Shown here in pieces: positions 1-11,436 of a stretch of DNA of 64,000 nt. The notes beneath the pieces were generated by a model, which was not told where the DNA came from, did no database searches, and saw only the letters and a list, made by a program, of their open reading frames with translations. The DNA lies in the NCBI RefSeq assembly GCF_051020985.1, contig NC_135010.1:13638001-13702000 (forward strand). Direction: 5' to 3'. The DNA is from Nomia melanderi (lineage: Eukaryota > Arthropoda > Insecta > Hymenoptera > Halictidae). The position numbers and the translations under genes were made by a program. Position 1 is the stretch's first letter. Every line of letters starts with the position of its first letter.

Positions 1-592
1 GGATCTCGGGAGGAAGTTAATAAAAGTAAACGATACTCGGCTCCGTTGGGTCCGTATTAAATATCGTTCCTCTGTTATCAGTCGCTCCGCTTTAACAGTA
101 AACATATCGGACGGATAACATCGTTCTTCCTTTCACGGTTGTTAACATTACAGTGATCCTCCTATGCAAACTGCCACGATAGATCCGTATATTTCCACTG
201 AATCGACGATCGGAGTCGATTTAACGCTAAACCTACCAGACTGGTCGAAATAACCTATTCCTGGTTTCTTCTTTTTGCAATTATTAAACGGACGACAGAT
301 ATGAAGAGATTATTCAAGAAATTGATTTAGTAACACTATACTGAATTATCAATCAGTTAATGTCTCGATGAATGCATTCTTGAATTTCAGAAAGTGAATT
401 CAACTGCTCGGTAGGTTTTGTGTTGAATCCTAGGAAACCTATTACTCCAGTCTCCATGATGGTTCACAGATAAATATACGAAAAAGAGAATATTTTCTAT
501 AAACAACATTTTTACTATGACTCGCAGTAAAACAATGAATCGAAATCAAATCGCACATACATTTGTATCATTCCAGATGCATTCAAGCGTCA
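1..592. other. Unique non-coding DNA
   Basis: No gene, RNA or repeat is recognised here. The stretch is fairly AT-rich and all six frames are interrupted by stops. Confidence 0.6.
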
Positions 593-816
593 TTAACCCT
601 TTGCACTCCGAAGTTTTTCACTAGAAATATTTCAACACTTTCCGATGAGACGAAGACGATACTCTGTAAAAACAACTCGACGAGAAATTCACGTGAATCG
701 ACGGACAAAGCTATTTTACGTCAATATTTCTCAGATCGATGCATTGTACGAAGTGTAATATTAAATATCAAACTTTATAGCTTCAACGTAGGAAATCAAG
801 TGGTGACCGAGGGTCA
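593..816 (+). mobile_element. T1 MITE, right end degraded
   Basis: The left end TTAACCCTTTGCACTC is intact and is followed by the T1 body, including the shared words CTATTTTACGTCAATATTTC and TAATATTAAATATCAAA, which recur in the copies at 11202, 23815 and 31960. The right terminal repeat is decayed: the GAGTGCAAAGGGTTAA seen in intact copies is reduced to a remnant near 805-816. T1 is a short non-autonomous element. Its TTAA target and CCC ends are those of piggyBac-like transposons (family knowledge). A 160-codon open frame runs through it (563-1045) and continues past its right end, and I do not believe it is a gene. Confidence 0.75.
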
Positions 817-1777
817 ACATATACAAATCAATATTACAATCAGTTCAAAATACTCTATCTTAAACATTCATTCGAAACACGCGACGTTCACGTACATTCA
901 TCGTTCACCGACACATTCCTCGTCACTCACACCAATTAATACCATCGTTACACGCGTGTACGCGCGAGCTCGGAACCCTTCGTTATCCCTACTAAACTAT
1001 CGTCGCACAAAGTATCTCCAGCGAACGGAGCTCCGAAAGAAATGACAGGGTAGACGGTTAAAAAGTCCGGGGATCAAGTGCAGCAGGATGTTCCATCACG
1101 CTAAACGTCCGCTCTTTAATCTTGGCCCGTGAAACGGCCGAGGTTTCGGTGTAATTTAACGGTGATAGAGATACACAGAGGGGTGGCACTCGGTCAGGTG
1201 CATCTTCGCCGGGTCGCGCGGCCCGCGACGATGCACCTGTCCCCGCGGAGAGGCAGCCTGGCGTTTTATAGACCGGGCGGGTCTATCGTTGATCTATCAA
1301 ATTGGCTCGCCGGAGATAAGAGAATAGGGGAACCGGCGAGAGGGCATCCGTGACGAGCCGCCCCGTTCCCCCCGCACGCCGAATTCCCTCGTCGCCGTGT
1401 CTCCCGCCGATCTCACCTGCTCGCTTGTCCCTCTTCCCTGGCCCGCTCCCCGGGCCCCTCTTCCTTTTTCCGTCCCTTCTATCGTCGGAATCGTTACGCT
1501 CCTCTCACGCCGTCGACTTATCGCAAGGGCGCGTCTTTAACGACTTTTTTATCCCCTCGCGGCGGCGCCCCCTTCGTCCCCGTTCCGTTTGATCCCCGAG
1601 GATAACGGCCGGGCACCGTCGTCGCGTGATCCTACGGCCGCGATACAAAGGACGTGTGCGAGTACACGCGGTTTTATCGCTCCGCGAACCGTCAAAGTGG
1701 CGAGAAACAGGCGAAACGCGATTCCCTCCTGACATATGGCGCTCCGGAATTGAATCGTTGCTTCGTTTGTTGCGCAG
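817..1777. other. Unique non-coding DNA, GC-rich from about 1100
   Basis: No recognisable gene. Composition shifts from AT-rich to GC-rich near 1100. Short overlapping open frames on both strands around 1129-1780 are as expected for GC-rich DNA. Confidence 0.5.
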
Positions 1778-1853
1778 GTGCTCCACGTCGGCTGGAGGAC
1801 GCGCCTCTGGGAAGAACGAGCGTGCTTCTGGGCGACTGGATATGACGAACTTG
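1778..1853 (+). other. Candidate exon, first copy of a duplicated splice-donor motif
   Basis: The left border is a pyrimidine-rich tract ending TTGCGCAG (AG at 1776-1777). The right border is TTG|GTGAGT (GT at 1854-1855), close to the metazoan 5' splice-site consensus. The 76-nt interval is open in two of three frames, and it contains an ATG twelve bases before the donor (ATGACGAACTTG). No protein family is recognised, so it could equally be a non-coding exon or chance. The donor end lies inside a 189-bp tandem duplication. Confidence 0.2.
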
Positions 1854-2145
1854 GTGAGTTTGATCTGTAGATCGGAAAATCGAAGAGATTCGATTCTGTT
1901 GCTGGTAAGGAAATAGCTTAGATAAAATTTTTATTCGAGTTAACGATTAGACACGTTATAGAAGGAAGTCGTTTTGAGCTCGGTATCTTTTCGCGGCTTT
2001 GAGAACGAGCGTGCTTCTAGGCGACTGGATATGACGAACTTGGTGAGTTTGATCTTCGATCGGAAAATCGAAGAGATTCGATTCTGTTGGAAGGAAATAG
2101 TTTAGCTTAGAAAGAAAGTTGTTTCGAGGTCGGTGTATCTGCGCG
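1813..2145. repeat. Two-copy tandem duplication, period 189 bp
   Basis: The segment starting AGAACGAGCGTGCTTCT at 1813 recurs at 2002. The shared block of about 100 bp is nearly identical and includes GACTGGATATGACGAACTTG, the GTGAGT motif and ATCGGAAAATCGAAGAGATT. The second copy lacks an AT-rich stretch present in the first (about 1921-1958), and then both continue with a diverged GAAGGAAGTCGTTT-like tail. The donor-like motif is conserved in both copies (GT at 1854 and 2043). Confidence 0.85.
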
Positions 2146-3290
2146 ACGTAGGAGTAATTATCGTATGCGGGGCGTTGCGAAATTAGTCAGATCCGCGACT
2201 CGAAGGGTTAAGGACAACGCGGCGATGGCGCGGAACCGGGTCAGAGCGCAACAGCATTTTCGTCGCGAGCCGAAGGAGATCCGGCGAACAAAGGCCCCGC
2301 GATACGGCCGCTAATAGATCCAAGGAGAGACTGTTATAAAAGTTGGCCGCGCGATATTCAAATGAACCCCGCAAACTTCCCGCGGAATGACACTCAGAAG
2401 TAATCCGACTGTTAAGCCCCGCGACCTTCCTTCCGCGCGGCGAGTTTCGACGGTAAGCGCGCATATAAATTACATTATAAACCGCCCCGGGGGCCTCGTA
2501 AACTTTTGCTCATAAATATCTATCCGCGAGTAACGGGGTTCGATCAGCCGGTGGGTGTCGCGGCTGAGATCTGTCCGGAATTTTTGCGCGCACGCGGCAC
2601 AGAGTCGCGTCGGCCTACGCGGGAGGGTAATTATCGCGAGGAACAGTCGCGGAGTTTCATTAACGCGTTGGGTATCTCGCTGGAATCGTTCTCCATCGTC
2701 ACAGAAACGTAAACGTTGCGTCTAATGGTGTATATATCGCGGTAAGAGGTTCGAAACGGGATTTCAAAGGGTCTCCATCGAAAATATCGAAAGAAACAGC
2801 AGTTACCGATGACAAGAGTAACGTCTTCGATATTTGGAACGGTTCCCCGAGAAAACTCGCGCAACATCGAGGCGGAAGAAGCCGCAAAGTACAATCAGAA
2901 ACCGTATTCAAACAAAGTTCCCCCGTTCGCATCGCGCTCGAAATAAACTCCGCGTCCTATATATAGCAGGATGCTTTATTAAAGTCTTCATTTTACGGAG
3001 TTCCGTGGGTTTTATGAGATGCTATGAATGCATAAACTTCGGTAGTCTAGTTATTAGTTGATAGAAGTTGGCCGAGGCGTGGACAGTTCCCAGGGTCCGT
3101 CCGGGAGCACGGAAAGACCGTACGGGGACGAAAAACGGGAAATTGAGTGTACCACGGGAGAGAGAGAGGAGGCGGAGGGAGCGAGGGGCGGAGACGGAGG
3201 AACGAGGACGCGGTACGTGGGATAATGACTTGATTACGGCGGCGATGTTTTATCGAAAAATCATAAAGCAATTAATAACGTTCATTAGAG
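2146..3290. other. Unique non-coding DNA
   Basis: No gene recognised. The stretch alternates GC-rich and AT-rich patches, with a purine-rich segment near 3140-3210 (AGAGAGAGAGGAGG type). Donor-like motifs on the plus strand (GTAAGC near 2452, GTAAGA near 2741) have no convincing partner acceptor or open frame. Confidence 0.5.
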
Positions 3291-3291
3291 A

Positions 3292-3337
<46 letters not shown>

Positions 3338-3338
3338 G
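3291..3338. repeat. Microsatellite (CCAG)n
   Basis: About eleven uninterrupted copies of the tetranucleotide CCAG. Confidence 0.95.
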
Positions 3339-6300
3339 GGGCTAGGCAAGCTTGGTCGCCGGCGAGCTCGCGCGCGTACGGCAGCGCGAGCGCGAGTTGC
3401 GCGTCCGCGCGTTCACGATAGCAATTCCGTTTGATAGGTAATTAGACGAGGGAGCCGGGTAATTGCGTTAATTGAGACCGAGACGAAGCGCGTTGGAACG
3501 TTGCGCAAAGCTTGGCTAGATATATGGAACCGTTCCGTTCCACACGCACGCCGTGGTCTCTCTAATCGCTCTAATCGCAGTTCTTCTTGCCTGGAAATAA
3601 CCGTCGGGGATCGCCTGCGAACTCGTCTCGAGTGCTCCCGACGCGTACCTCGTTTATCTCTGTTAGACGCCCGACTCGAAGGAGATCTCCTTTCGCGGAA
3701 CGAACAGTTTCGCAACGATCCGAACTCTATCTCGCCGGCGAGCGAGGAAAAAGGACCGTACCGATTGGCCTGTTTTATTTTTTTCCTCCTCTTGTCCTTC
3801 GGACGACCAGGGAATCCGCTTCCGCCCTCCCGCCGACGAGCGGTGGCTTCGCTGAAAATCGACGAGCGATCGACAGAAATGGGAAACGCGTGCTGCCCGG
3901 TGCCGGCCGGCCGGATCTATCGCTTCCGATCCGACCGGGATCCTTAAAGGGTGTCGATATAACCGTGCCCGCGGGTTTCCAATGAATCGCGCCGCGGGAA
4001 TTTAACGCGTCGCGTACCCGAAGATATACGGTTTTCGCGGACGGGATATATTTCACGGCAGGCTAGATCGTAACGATCGAGCGACTGTTTGCACGGCGAA
4101 TGCTCGTCCCTTAATACGATCCTCGAGGATTTATCGCAGGAAATTTCGCTCTCCACCTGCCGTTCCGCGAACGTTCGCGGATCGAGCGCGGTCGAGCGTG
4201 CCGGCGAGCGGCGGATCGAGGTTGCTAGACCGATCTTTTCGTTCCGCCGTTCGTTCGTTCGTTCAGTTTCTTTCGCAAACGGCGACAACGGGGGAACGAG
4301 AACGAGGCGAAAGAAACCGAACGACGGGCAACGCGTCGTCTCGCGGGACACCCTGTACATGGACGGAAAATCGAGCACGGACACTTCGAACGGGGACATC
4401 CTGTACATCTGCCGGTGGTCTGTCCCTTGTTCTCCTTCGTCCCGCTTCTTTGGCTCCGTGATTTTTTCTCCTTCTCTCCGGCGATTTTTTTTTCTTCTTC
4501 TTCTCTTGCGCGTCCGCCGGGAGAATGTCGCGCAATAAAGCCGCACCGTCGGCATAATACGGCCGTAAGCCCTTCCGATATTTGCCATTTTATGTAACGT
4601 CTACTTACGCGCCGAGCCTCATATTAAAGTCAAGCAAGAAATACGGCGAGCCGCGGCTGTAAGTACGTATCGTTGGAACCGATGGGAATTACCGGGGAAA
4701 CCTCGCCTACCTTTCGACGCGCGCGCCCCTTTCGTTTTCTATCCGGCACCGCGTATTCGCCGGCGATTAACCCGTTAACTTCGGTAACGACGTTTGTCGC
4801 GCGCGGATATCCTTCGTATTCCTCTCTCCTCCCTCTCGCATTGTTCGTTTCGCGACTCCTCTGTCGCGATTGTTCGAATCGTCGATAAGCTAATTGTAGA
4901 AAGCTTCGAACGTATCAACAAACGAGTCACCGTAATCAAGATTACTCCTCGCAGATCGCGAGTCGATAGGCCAACCGTATCGTATCGCAAGAACGGCCGG
5001 CCGAAACGAGCGACTCCCGTGATCCTCGTAAAACCAACACGACCAGCCGCGGTATTTCAATTTCCCCGATTTCCCCGAGATCCGCCGGCTAGATTCCGCG
5101 ATCGAAGCCGTAGATCGGCGAGTTAAGACGTAAACACGGCTGGAAACGTAGAAAACGCCGACGCGTAGACGCGAACGCGATCTCGCGGGGCAACGGCGCG
5201 GTTTATGGGGAGGAATGGGTGGGAAAAAGAGGGAAAAAGGAGAAGAATGGCAACGGCCGGCCACTGAAAGCCGGCTTTATGTAATACGCCCCGTTATTGA
5301 AGGCAGACTATCGCGAGCGTCTGGTTGGCCGAGCGTTTCGCCGCGATAACGCCGCGGTTTCGCGTGTGCGCCTACTAACGCGGCCGCGGCTCGCGCGAAA
5401 CAGCCGAGAAAGACAAGTATCCAATTAAAGGCCGGGGTGGAATGCTTTCACGCTATCTTATATCGTGCCCGCGCGGCGTCGCTACTAGGGTATCGGCGAA
5501 AACGGGCCGAGGGACTCGGTGTTTAACATAACCAGAATCGTTATGACTCAATCCGGCCGTAATTGGTCCCCGATATCGGGGATGCATATCGCCGTGACAC
5601 GGACGCCGACAAATTCCGCGGAAGCTCCGCGATAATCTCCGTAGCCGTGCTCTATTATTAATATTAAACTATCTGATCGCACGATCGGGAATACATTTAC
5701 ATTCATAAAGGAGCCGCGGCGCGAGGCGTTCCGGTTGCGGGGACAAGGTTATCCGCGAGCATACTCCGCGAGATGCTCGGAAACATCTGTCTCGATGATA
5801 CTGGCCGGGGAATCGCGGAACAGATACCGTGTAGCGGTGTTGCCTTTCTTTTGTTTCTTGTACACTAGCGAATCTCGTTGCTGGCAGATAGTCACGCTTT
5901 GTTCGCTTAATCGGCGAGTTGACTGAAGGTAGGAAAGTGTACGGAAGGAACGAGGATGTCGAAGAATTATCAAATTCTCTGGTTCCTTGTTCCAAGTTGA
6001 CAACGCGTTTGTCACATAAAATAGGACACGAAGCAGGAGAGATTCGAGGAAATCGGTTGCAACGTCGATTAAACAGCGGGGACGATTGATGCTCCGGCGC
6101 TGACAATAGCGGTTCCTCTCGAGAGCAACGGAGAGAGAGGAAACGAGGAGCGGGGAGCCAGAGTGAGAGAGAGGGAGAGAGAGGGAACGATAAAGATATG
6201 AAAATGAGAAGAGGGTCGATGAGCCGGTGCTAACTTCGTAAACGCTTACACGAGTCTCAATTACTCGACCCACCATTACCGCAATTATTCACATAAATAT

Positions 6301-6632
6301 GAATACAATATACATACGAAACGCGTTCCCGTGGCTGCGGTGGAACACGATTTATCTGCGGCCCGGCCGACTCGCTACCGTTACGGTTGCCGTCTCGACA
6401 AACAGAACTTTCAATAAGACGCTAAAAGCGGGGCCCACCTCCCGCGATATGCTTCCGATTCGACGGGAGAGCAGGAGAGAGAAAAAAGAAGCGGGAACAC
6501 CGCCAATTAACGAACCGTTTCGTAACCCCGCGGCGATCGCCGCTCGTCCGCTCCGTTTGCGGGAGGGAACGAGCGAGCGGTTTCGGGAAAACCGCTGGGC
6601 GGTCCGCGAAAAGAAGAATATACGCGGCTGAA
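3339..6632. other. GC-rich non-coding DNA with many overlapping chance frames
   Basis: No recognised gene. Around 3944-4588 a 214-codon frame on the minus strand and a 149-codon frame on the plus strand overlap head to head. Both are rich in Arg and Ser and neither resembles a family I know. Within it GGGACACCCTGTACAT (4345-4360) is repeated as GGGACATCCTGTACAT (4393-4408). A GTTC tetranucleotide run lies at 4247-4264, and a GAGA tract runs from 6125 to 6186. Confidence 0.5.
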
Positions 6633-6677
6633 GCGAAACGGAACGGAACGGAACGGAACGGAACGGAACGAAACGAA
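6633..6677. repeat. Microsatellite (GGAAC)n
   Basis: About seven tandem GGAAC units, with a GAAAC variant at each edge. Confidence 0.9.
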
Positions 6678-7671
6678 AATCTCGACGTGTCCCGCCGCGT
6701 ACATCCTGCCGGGCATTAATTCTCCGCCGTTGTCACCGGCAAGAATACATGCGTATTCATGAGACACACCGAGGCTTATAAACGTCCAGCTATTAGCGAT
6801 ACGATTAAAATGTGCATTTCTCCGGCCGTTGTTTTAAGCGCGACCCCCGGACCGCGGGAGCCTCGACCCGTAACTCTGACCGGCGTGTACGGACCGTGGC
6901 CAGCCTACTTCGGCTACGCCCGCGGGCGAAACTTTATTTCCCTCGTTCCGTGGCACCGCTTTATCTACCGGAAGAAATAATAATCCGCTTCGTTTTCTGG
7001 ACCCGCGTGCGCTTTAATCCGCGCGCTCAGCCCTGGCCAATTAATTCCCCCTTTTTACCATTTTACACGGCACGTCGCTCCGCGGCTGGACACCCGTCGG
7101 ATGTCTCGGAATTGAGTAGACCTCGCTCTGTGGAACGAACGTTGATTGCTAATCAGTGATAATTGCAGCTTGTCGATCGGAGACTACCACGATAGACAGA
7201 ATATCTAGTAATATTAAACGACAGTTTGCTTCTAATAACATTCATCTCCACTATTCAATTCCTTTCTACAGATATCTCCCAGATCATCCTCAGATCATCC
7301 TCAACCTCTCAGCTCTACTAGACAGAAGCAAGTTTCCCAAAGAATCAGTTCCACGGTGAAACCTCCTCAACGAGAACTAGAAAAAAACGTATCGTCCAGA
7401 GATCACCGAACGTATCCACCGTCCGCGCAGATATATCCCTTTCTCCTCCTGGCCGTCCGCATCGTTGCAAAACGGATGCATTTCGGATGCAGCTGCGAGT
7501 TCGTTAGAGCGTCTAACGCGCGTGTGCGAGCCCGAATTGTTTATGCGCGGTGAATGTAGCCGTGGCACCGCGGAGAGCGCCGGCACCGGGCGCACGTACG
7601 CGTATCAGAGAGCGATGAATATGCATACCTTAATTCGCGGGGCTAATTGAATAATTTGTAAAACGCGGCAA
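6678..7671. other. Unique non-coding DNA
   Basis: No gene recognised. Frames are short and show no known motif. A short direct repeat (AGATCATCCTC twice) lies near 7281-7302. Confidence 0.5.
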
Positions 7672-7709
7672 CCCGGGTCCCGGCCGGGCCGGCCGGCCCG
7701 GGACCCGGG
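7672..7709. repeat. GC-only inverted repeat
   Basis: The arms CCCGGGTCCCGG (7672-7683) and CCGGGACCCGGG (7698-7709) are perfect reverse complements. They are separated by a 14-base spacer that is itself GGCC-rich and partly palindromic. A stable hairpin or cruciform is possible. No T-run follows, and a bacterial-type terminator reading is not appropriate in this context. Confidence 0.9.
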
Positions 7710-10060
7710 GCCGAGCGCCACGACCTTTTTGCATTCCCCGCCGTCGCCGCCCCCCGGCGCCCACCCCTCCGCCCCTCGTTCCGCGTTCTCCGGCTGTCCG
7801 AGCGCGGAATGATATCCTTACGGTCCCGAACATCAGCTGGTATGGATAGCTCGCCTAAAATGCGGTTTGGCGCCCGCCGGTGCTCCGGGAACGCGACACC
7901 CCGAGCTCCCCGGGCCCCGGGCCCCCCTTCTCTGAACGCAACGCGTGCCCTCCAATTCTATTTGTCAGGAAAGCCGTTCCTCCGCCGTTTCTTCGCCGTT
8001 TCTTCTGCGGCCTCTCGATGAATTCGTCCGGCCCCGCCACGGTTTTTACGCTAGGCGGACATTAACGTTCGGCGGACGCTAACTCGTAGACGCCGGACAT
8101 TTCAATATCGCCTAACGACCAGGTCCTCGGATGGACTGTTCTTTTTGTTTCGCGAGAGGAACGCGAGCGTGTTGCGTCTGATGTGGGTTATTAATATTCT
8201 ATTTATGTCCCACTTCTGACACCATCGCGCTGGGTGGGTCTAACGTCCTTTTTACAGTTCTATTTAGAATTATGCGCACGGGTTCGATACGTCTTTTCTG
8301 GTTCACGTTCGCTCGAAGACTACTCGCTTGTCTTTACTCTGACCAACTCCTTGGCGACCAGTTTACTTCAACCGTCTTCAGGTCCTAAGGGTTGGTTCAG
8401 CCGTGCGTGGAGGGACGAGTTCGATACATCGCAACTTCGTCAGTTTGATGTATCGCAGTATATTGTGTTGATAACTGCGATGAGGTGTGAAGGTTGAAGG
8501 CTGGAGGTTTTCGTAGCTGATTGGTTTGTGGTTGGAATAGAGGTTTGTAGATGTCTGATTTGAGAACTGCATTTGCCAGAAGCTTGAAATCCGTAGAACT
8601 TAGGATCGCCATGGGGTCGATACCATTGAGATTCTAGCGGAGCAATCAGTTGATCAGTGAATCGTCCGGCAGAGGCTTTCGTTATCGAGTGGAATCAGGG
8701 GGACGCGATCAGAGTGTCCCTTCGCCGTAGCGGAGCAGGGACCGAGATGACGAAAAGACGGAGAAGGGGGCGTGGGTGGGGGAATGGAAGAGCGAAGTGG
8801 TCCGTGGGCCTATTCCCTTCCCCTCCGGCTCCCCCGTTAGCTGATGAATGGGCCCAAGGCCCTCCTTACTTATGCGATGCGTGCCCCCGACGGCATACAT
8901 CACTGCCAGCTAGCGTTTTTACGGGGCGCACGGATCCGAGCAAGAATACGATTACTCGCGTTAACATTCCTGGAATATCGTTGCGAGCCACGTTGCCCGC
9001 TCCGCGTCCAAGGATCCGTCGGCCATCCGTCTTTCCCCGCGCGGCGCCGAATAGCGGCGAGCCGTGCACCGTGTCATCGGTCCGGGGTTCGATCTCGCAG
9101 GCAACGGAACGCGCCGCGGTTTTCGCGGCCTTACGGAATATAATCGCCGGGGCTGCCGAGTGATTCCTCCCATGGCTTTATTACGCGTGAAATTGGTGAA
9201 TCCGATCGCAGGCACCCGCGCCGTTCCGGGCTCGCGGGTGTATTACACGCACCCGGCTCGTAATTAACTGGCAATTATGATAATCGGCCGAGAATACCGA
9301 GCGTTTCTTCCTCGTTCCGAACGGGTCGTTGATTATAACGCCGCCGACGACGCCGGCACACCAGACGCCGCGATTTTCGTCCGTTCGCCGAGCAGAACCG
9401 CGGCTGCAGTCGGTTCGTACTCGAACGAACCCGACGTGCCGACGTTACAGCCGCCAGACTCGTCTGGCAGCCTTCTAATTTTTACGCTGAATTATGGATC
9501 AGTCTGATTACTCGGCAGTTACAGCGTCAAAGTTCCCGGCTAACCTCCGGTATACGAACACCGGCTATAATCGCAGAAATCGTGGAAGCGACGCGACCAC
9601 CCGAAGAGACCGATCGAAAAGCAGCTCACCGAAGGATGATGCTATCTGTTCCCCGGCAGCCCGCCCCGGAGCCCGATATGTCAATGATCCAACTCGACCC
9701 GTCGCGACAAGCGTAATCCCCGAGCCTGTTCCGAGGAAATCAGTTGTCGCGCCGATCCACGATTTAACGACAAAGGCCCCGCAACTACTCGAAGTTGGGG
9801 TTCCTCGGAGGCCCGGAGCAGCCTGCGATGATTCCCTCCGGTTTGTTTCCGTCTCTCTTCCTCCGTCTATCCATCCGCATCCCTCTCGCTCGCCGAAAAG
9901 AGGAATAGAGACCGTGGAGAGGGAGAAAGAGAGACAGAGAGGCGCGAGTCTGCCAGAAGTCCTTTGATCCTCGGCATTCGGGTGTCGGTAAACAGGAACT
10001 CCGCTGGTGAACGCAGCCACCGGGCTTTAATACCTCATGCAAATTTCAGGAAAAGGGCAC

Positions 10061-10062
<2 letters not shown>
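7710..10062. other. GC-rich non-coding DNA
   Basis: No gene recognised. The stretch from about 7560 to 8060 is particularly rich in C, G and CpG and could be a CpG-dense regulatory segment. That is only a composition argument. The longest frame (168 codons, 8657-9163 plus) has no recognisable domain. Confidence 0.5.

Positions 10063-10107
<45 letters not shown>
10063..10107. repeat. Microsatellite (CA)n
   Basis: About 22 uninterrupted CA dinucleotides. Frames crossing it encode HTHT or VCVC peptides, which mark those frames as non-genic. Confidence 0.98.
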
Positions 10108-10109
<2 letters not shown>

Positions 10110-11201
10110 CCCCCCGGCGCCTCATCCTTCTCGTTTTCCTTCGCCTCATACTACCGGAGCCCGGTGATAGCCGGCTATATTGCTTTTCGAACAAATCGTT
10201 ATCCAGTTTCCGTACGCTTTGCCGCTCTCCGTCTCTGTTCGCCGCGGCCTCCGCGCTCCCTCTCCTCCTGGCGGATTTCAAATTTGTCCTTCCGCGCCGG
10301 TGGACCCGAGGAAACGTACCGATCGCGGCCCTTACGAGTCCCGCGTCCAGGTTCGTCGTCAAAGAGGATCCTCCGGGCGCGGAGCGTCTGTTACACGCCC
10401 GATGAAGAAAGAAATTTGTTTCTCCGGTGCTACAAGCTACCTCGCTCCCGGAGGAACCCTTGTCGAGCCTCCCGTGCCCTTCTTCGACAAGAATGTTCTC
10501 TCCGAGGCATCTCCCCGCGTGACCGTCCTCCTCCGTCCTCTTTTCCTCGCGCCCCGGCCCGGCCCGCGGGTTTCGCGCCGGCCGATATACATACAATGCC
10601 GCGCCGAGCAATGCTAGATCGAACGTACGTAGGTGCGACCGCTCGTTTCTTTCCTCTCCGCCGCGGCTTTTTTTTCCTTCGCTCCGTTTCGGGGCACGCG
10701 ATACCAGCCCATCCGCCTCTCGAGTGAATTTATTCCCCGTGAATTACGGGTCCCCGACGCTCGTCACCGAACACGCCCGATCGTCGTCGTCGTCACGAGC
10801 CACGCGGATTTCGCTCCTGACGAGGCTGGTTAATTGTCTCGGGACCCGGCGGACGCCAGCGTCTCGAGCGATGCAAATTATAGCGTCGAAGCCGGTGACG
10901 AGTCCGAAGGAATGCTCGGCTGTCGTTCATCTCTGCGGAGAGGGGAGTTGATCTTTACGCTGTTCCTTGTTTGCTCGGCATCCTGGGGGTTTGGAGATGT
11001 TATGGGATGAAGGTTTTGGAAGTATTGAAAGTTGCTAGAAGCGAGTCTTGGAGTAAACGCTTGAATGCTGGGAGAATCTACTGATCTTCTGGATAGCAAG
11101 TTACCTTGCGAGTTGGAGACAATTAGGAAAATCTTAAGTTTGATATTAAAGGATCAATTGCTAATACGGACACTACATGTAGCAGAATTTATCGCATCGC
11201 A
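10108..11201. other. Unique non-coding DNA
   Basis: No gene recognised. The 194-codon minus frame (10027-10611) runs through the CA array, so it is unlikely to be real. A minus-strand donor-like CTCGCAAG|GTAACT near 11102 stands alone. Confidence 0.5.
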
Positions 11202-11436
11202 TTAACTCTTTGCACTCCAGTTTTTCACCGGAAATGTTCAATATTTTCTAATGATATACAGACATTTTCTTAGATTGAATTAAGAAATCTCGCATGTATC
11301 GAGGAAGAGAACTATTTTCTCTCAATATTTCGAACATTGATGCGTTATACGAAGTTTAATATTAAATATCAGAGTTTACAGTTTTGCTGTGTCAAATCAT
11401 TTGGTGACTTAGAGGCTCTGGAGTGCAAAGGGTTAA
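11202..11436 (+). mobile_element. T1 MITE, complete (235 bp)
   Basis: Both ends are present: TTAACTCTTTGCACTCCAG on the left and CTGGAGTGCAAAGGGTTAA on the right. They are inverted repeats with one mismatch, and a TTAA lies at each terminus. The body matches the T1 copies at 593 and 31960, for example TTTAATATTAAATATCAGA. No coding capacity is seen, so it must have moved using a transposase supplied elsewhere (inference from the MITE class). Confidence 0.9.

Noticed and set aside
563..1045. 160-codon plus frame
   Set aside because: It runs through a T1 MITE and beyond its right end, with no coding signature.
3944..4588. 214-codon minus frame overlapping a 149-codon plus frame
   Set aside because: Both strands are open in the same GC-rich DNA, and neither product resembles a family I know.
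5872..5931. Possible exon between a CACTAG acceptor and a GAAG|GTAGGA donor
   Set aside because: Stops occur in all three frames. Only a non-coding exon would be possible and there is no other support.
9064..9110. GGGGTTCGATCTCG as a tRNA B box
   Set aside because: No matching A box, acceptor stem or anticodon arm can be folded around it.
10027..10611. 194-codon minus frame
   Set aside because: It crosses the CA dinucleotide array, and its C-terminal part is a VCVC run.
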